A DNA stretch of 8,025 nt from an uncultured Prevotella sp. Its GTDB lineage: Bacteria > Bacteroidota > Bacteroidia > Bacteroidales > Bacteroidaceae. The position numbers and the translations under genes were made by a program. Positions 7,246-8,025 of this stretch are shown here, piece by piece; within the stretch, counting starts at the first letter, position 1; the number at the start of each line of letters is the position of its first letter. The notes beneath the pieces are model-generated. The model did no database searches. It saw only the letters and a program-made list of their open reading frames with translations, and was not told where the DNA came from. The DNA is taken from contig CAKPTK010000101.1 of NCBI GenBank assembly GCA_934190685.1, positions 1 through 8,025 of the forward strand, read 5' to 3'.

Positions 7246-8025
7246 ATGTTCGAGAATTTAAGTGACAGACTTGAGCGTTCGTTTAAGATTCTGAAGGGTG
7301 AAGGAAAGATTACGGAAATCAATGTGGCCGAGACCCTCAAGGATGTGAGAAGAGCGCTGCTTGATGCCGATGTTAACTATAAGGTGGCAAAGTCGTTCAC
7401 CGACACGGTGAAGAAAAAAGCGCTCGGTATGAACGTGCTCACTGCCGTGAAACCTGGACAATTGATGGTGAAGCTGGTTCACGATGAATTGGCGCAACTG
7501 ATGGGTGGCGAGGCTGTAGACCTCAACCTGAAGGGAAAGCCTTCCATCATCCTCATGTCCGGTTTGCAGGGTTCTGGTAAGACCACTTTCAGTGGTAAGC
7601 TTGCCAATATGCTGAAGACCAAACAGCACAAGAACCCTTTGTTGGTGGCTTGTGACGTTTATCGTCCTGCCGCCATTGACCAGTTGAAGGTCGTGGGAGA
7701 ACAGGTGAATGTTCCTGTTTATTCCGAGCCAGACAACAAGAATGTGGTGGAGATTGCCAACCATGCCATTGCCGAAGCCAAGGCTAAAGGCAATGATGTA
7801 GTAATCGTCGATACGGCAGGTCGTCTGGCGATAGACGAGGAGATGATGAACGAAATCTCCAATCTGAAGAATGCCATTCATCCCGATGAGACCCTTTTTG
7901 TTGTCGATTCGATGACGGGTCAGGATGCTGTCAACACCGCCAAGGAATTCAACGACCGTCTGGACTTTGACGGCGTGGTGCTCACCAAACTTGATGGAGA
8001 CACACGTGGTGGTGCCGCTTTGAGT
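7246..8025 (+). CDS. ffh: Signal recognition particle GTPase Ffh (5' part; continues beyond the window)
   Basis: SRP54 homologue that binds 4.5S RNA and signal sequences of nascent membrane proteins and docks at FtsY to deliver ribosomes to the Sec translocon. The 260 codons visible cover the N domain (about residues 1-90, beginning [14 protein letters not shown] and including the ALLDADVNY segment) and most of the G domain. GTPase motifs are in order: the P-loop GLQGSGKTT at 106-114, [11 protein letters not shown] from 137, DTAGR at 189-193, and [10 protein letters not shown] from 247. The combination LQGSGKTT with DVYRPAA is typical of Ffh; FtsY would normally have a different N-terminal region and NGxGKTT. 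The methionine-rich M domain that binds RNA and signal peptides lies past the window end. The ATG at 7246 is preceded by A/T-rich sequence without Shine-Dalgarno. It has its own promoter box, and the stem-loop upstream separates it from the leu operon. Confidence 0.95.
   Translation, partial: MFENLSDRLERSFKILKGEGKITEINVAETLKDVRRALLDADVNYKVAKSFTDTVKKKALGMNVLTAVKPGQLMVKLVHDELAQLMGGEAVDLNLKGKPSIILMSGLQGSGKTTFSGKLANMLKTKQHKNPLLVACDVYRPAAIDQLKVVGEQVNVPVYSEPDNKNVVEIANHAIAEAKAKGNDVVIVDTAGRLAIDEEMMNEISNLKNAIHPDETLFVVDSMTGQDAVNTAKEFNDRLDFDGVVLTKLDGDTRGGAALS

Noticed and set aside
7258..7881. 207-codon open frame on the minus strand opposite ffh
   Set aside because: It is antisense to well-conserved Ffh GTPase motifs, and its low-complexity His/Leu-rich product has no family signature.

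Overview
The window reads as a stretch of Bacteroidales chromosome, most likely from the Prevotella/Segatella or Bacteroides side of the order. Four things point there. The gene order is leuA-leuC-leuD-(second leuA-like gene)-leuB. The start codons are preceded by A/T-rich sequence with no Shine-Dalgarno motif. A perfect TAnnTTTG element, the Bacteroidota -7 promoter box, lies before ffh. Base composition is moderate. The genus is an inference; no rRNA or other marker is present. Every gene lies on the + strand, and I see no mobile element, tRNA, rRNA or CRISPR array.

Positions 1-141 are a short leader before leuA. It holds a strong hairpin with a T-run (about 49-89). An upstream segment (8-21) is complementary to the hairpin's left arm, so two mutually exclusive folds are possible. 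This may be an attenuator for the operon, or simply the terminator of a gene that ends at the window edge.

Positions 142-6305 form a compact branched-chain amino acid operon: leuA (2-isopropylmalate synthase), leuC and leuD (the two isopropylmalate isomerase subunits), a citramalate synthase of the Leptospira CimA type, and leuB (3-isopropylmalate dehydrogenase). Gaps are 10, 30, -22 (overlap) and 20 bases. LeuA makes 2-isopropylmalate from 2-ketoisovalerate for leucine. CimA makes citramalate from pyruvate, the entry to threonine-independent isoleucine synthesis. LeuCD and LeuB can carry both intermediates forward, so the operon probably serves leucine and isoleucine together.

Nine bases after leuB comes a gene for a secreted or periplasmic protein with five tetratricopeptide repeats, apparently the last gene of the transcript. 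The 256-base gap at 6990-7245 contains a long rod-like hairpin (probable terminator), an 18-bp A/T palindrome and the ffh promoter box. The window ends inside ffh, the GTPase of the signal recognition particle, after 260 codons.

Most of the window is ordinary core metabolism. The points worth a second look are the candidate leader attenuator, the identity of the second synthase (easily misannotated as a second 2-isopropylmalate synthase), and the TPR protein riding on the operon.
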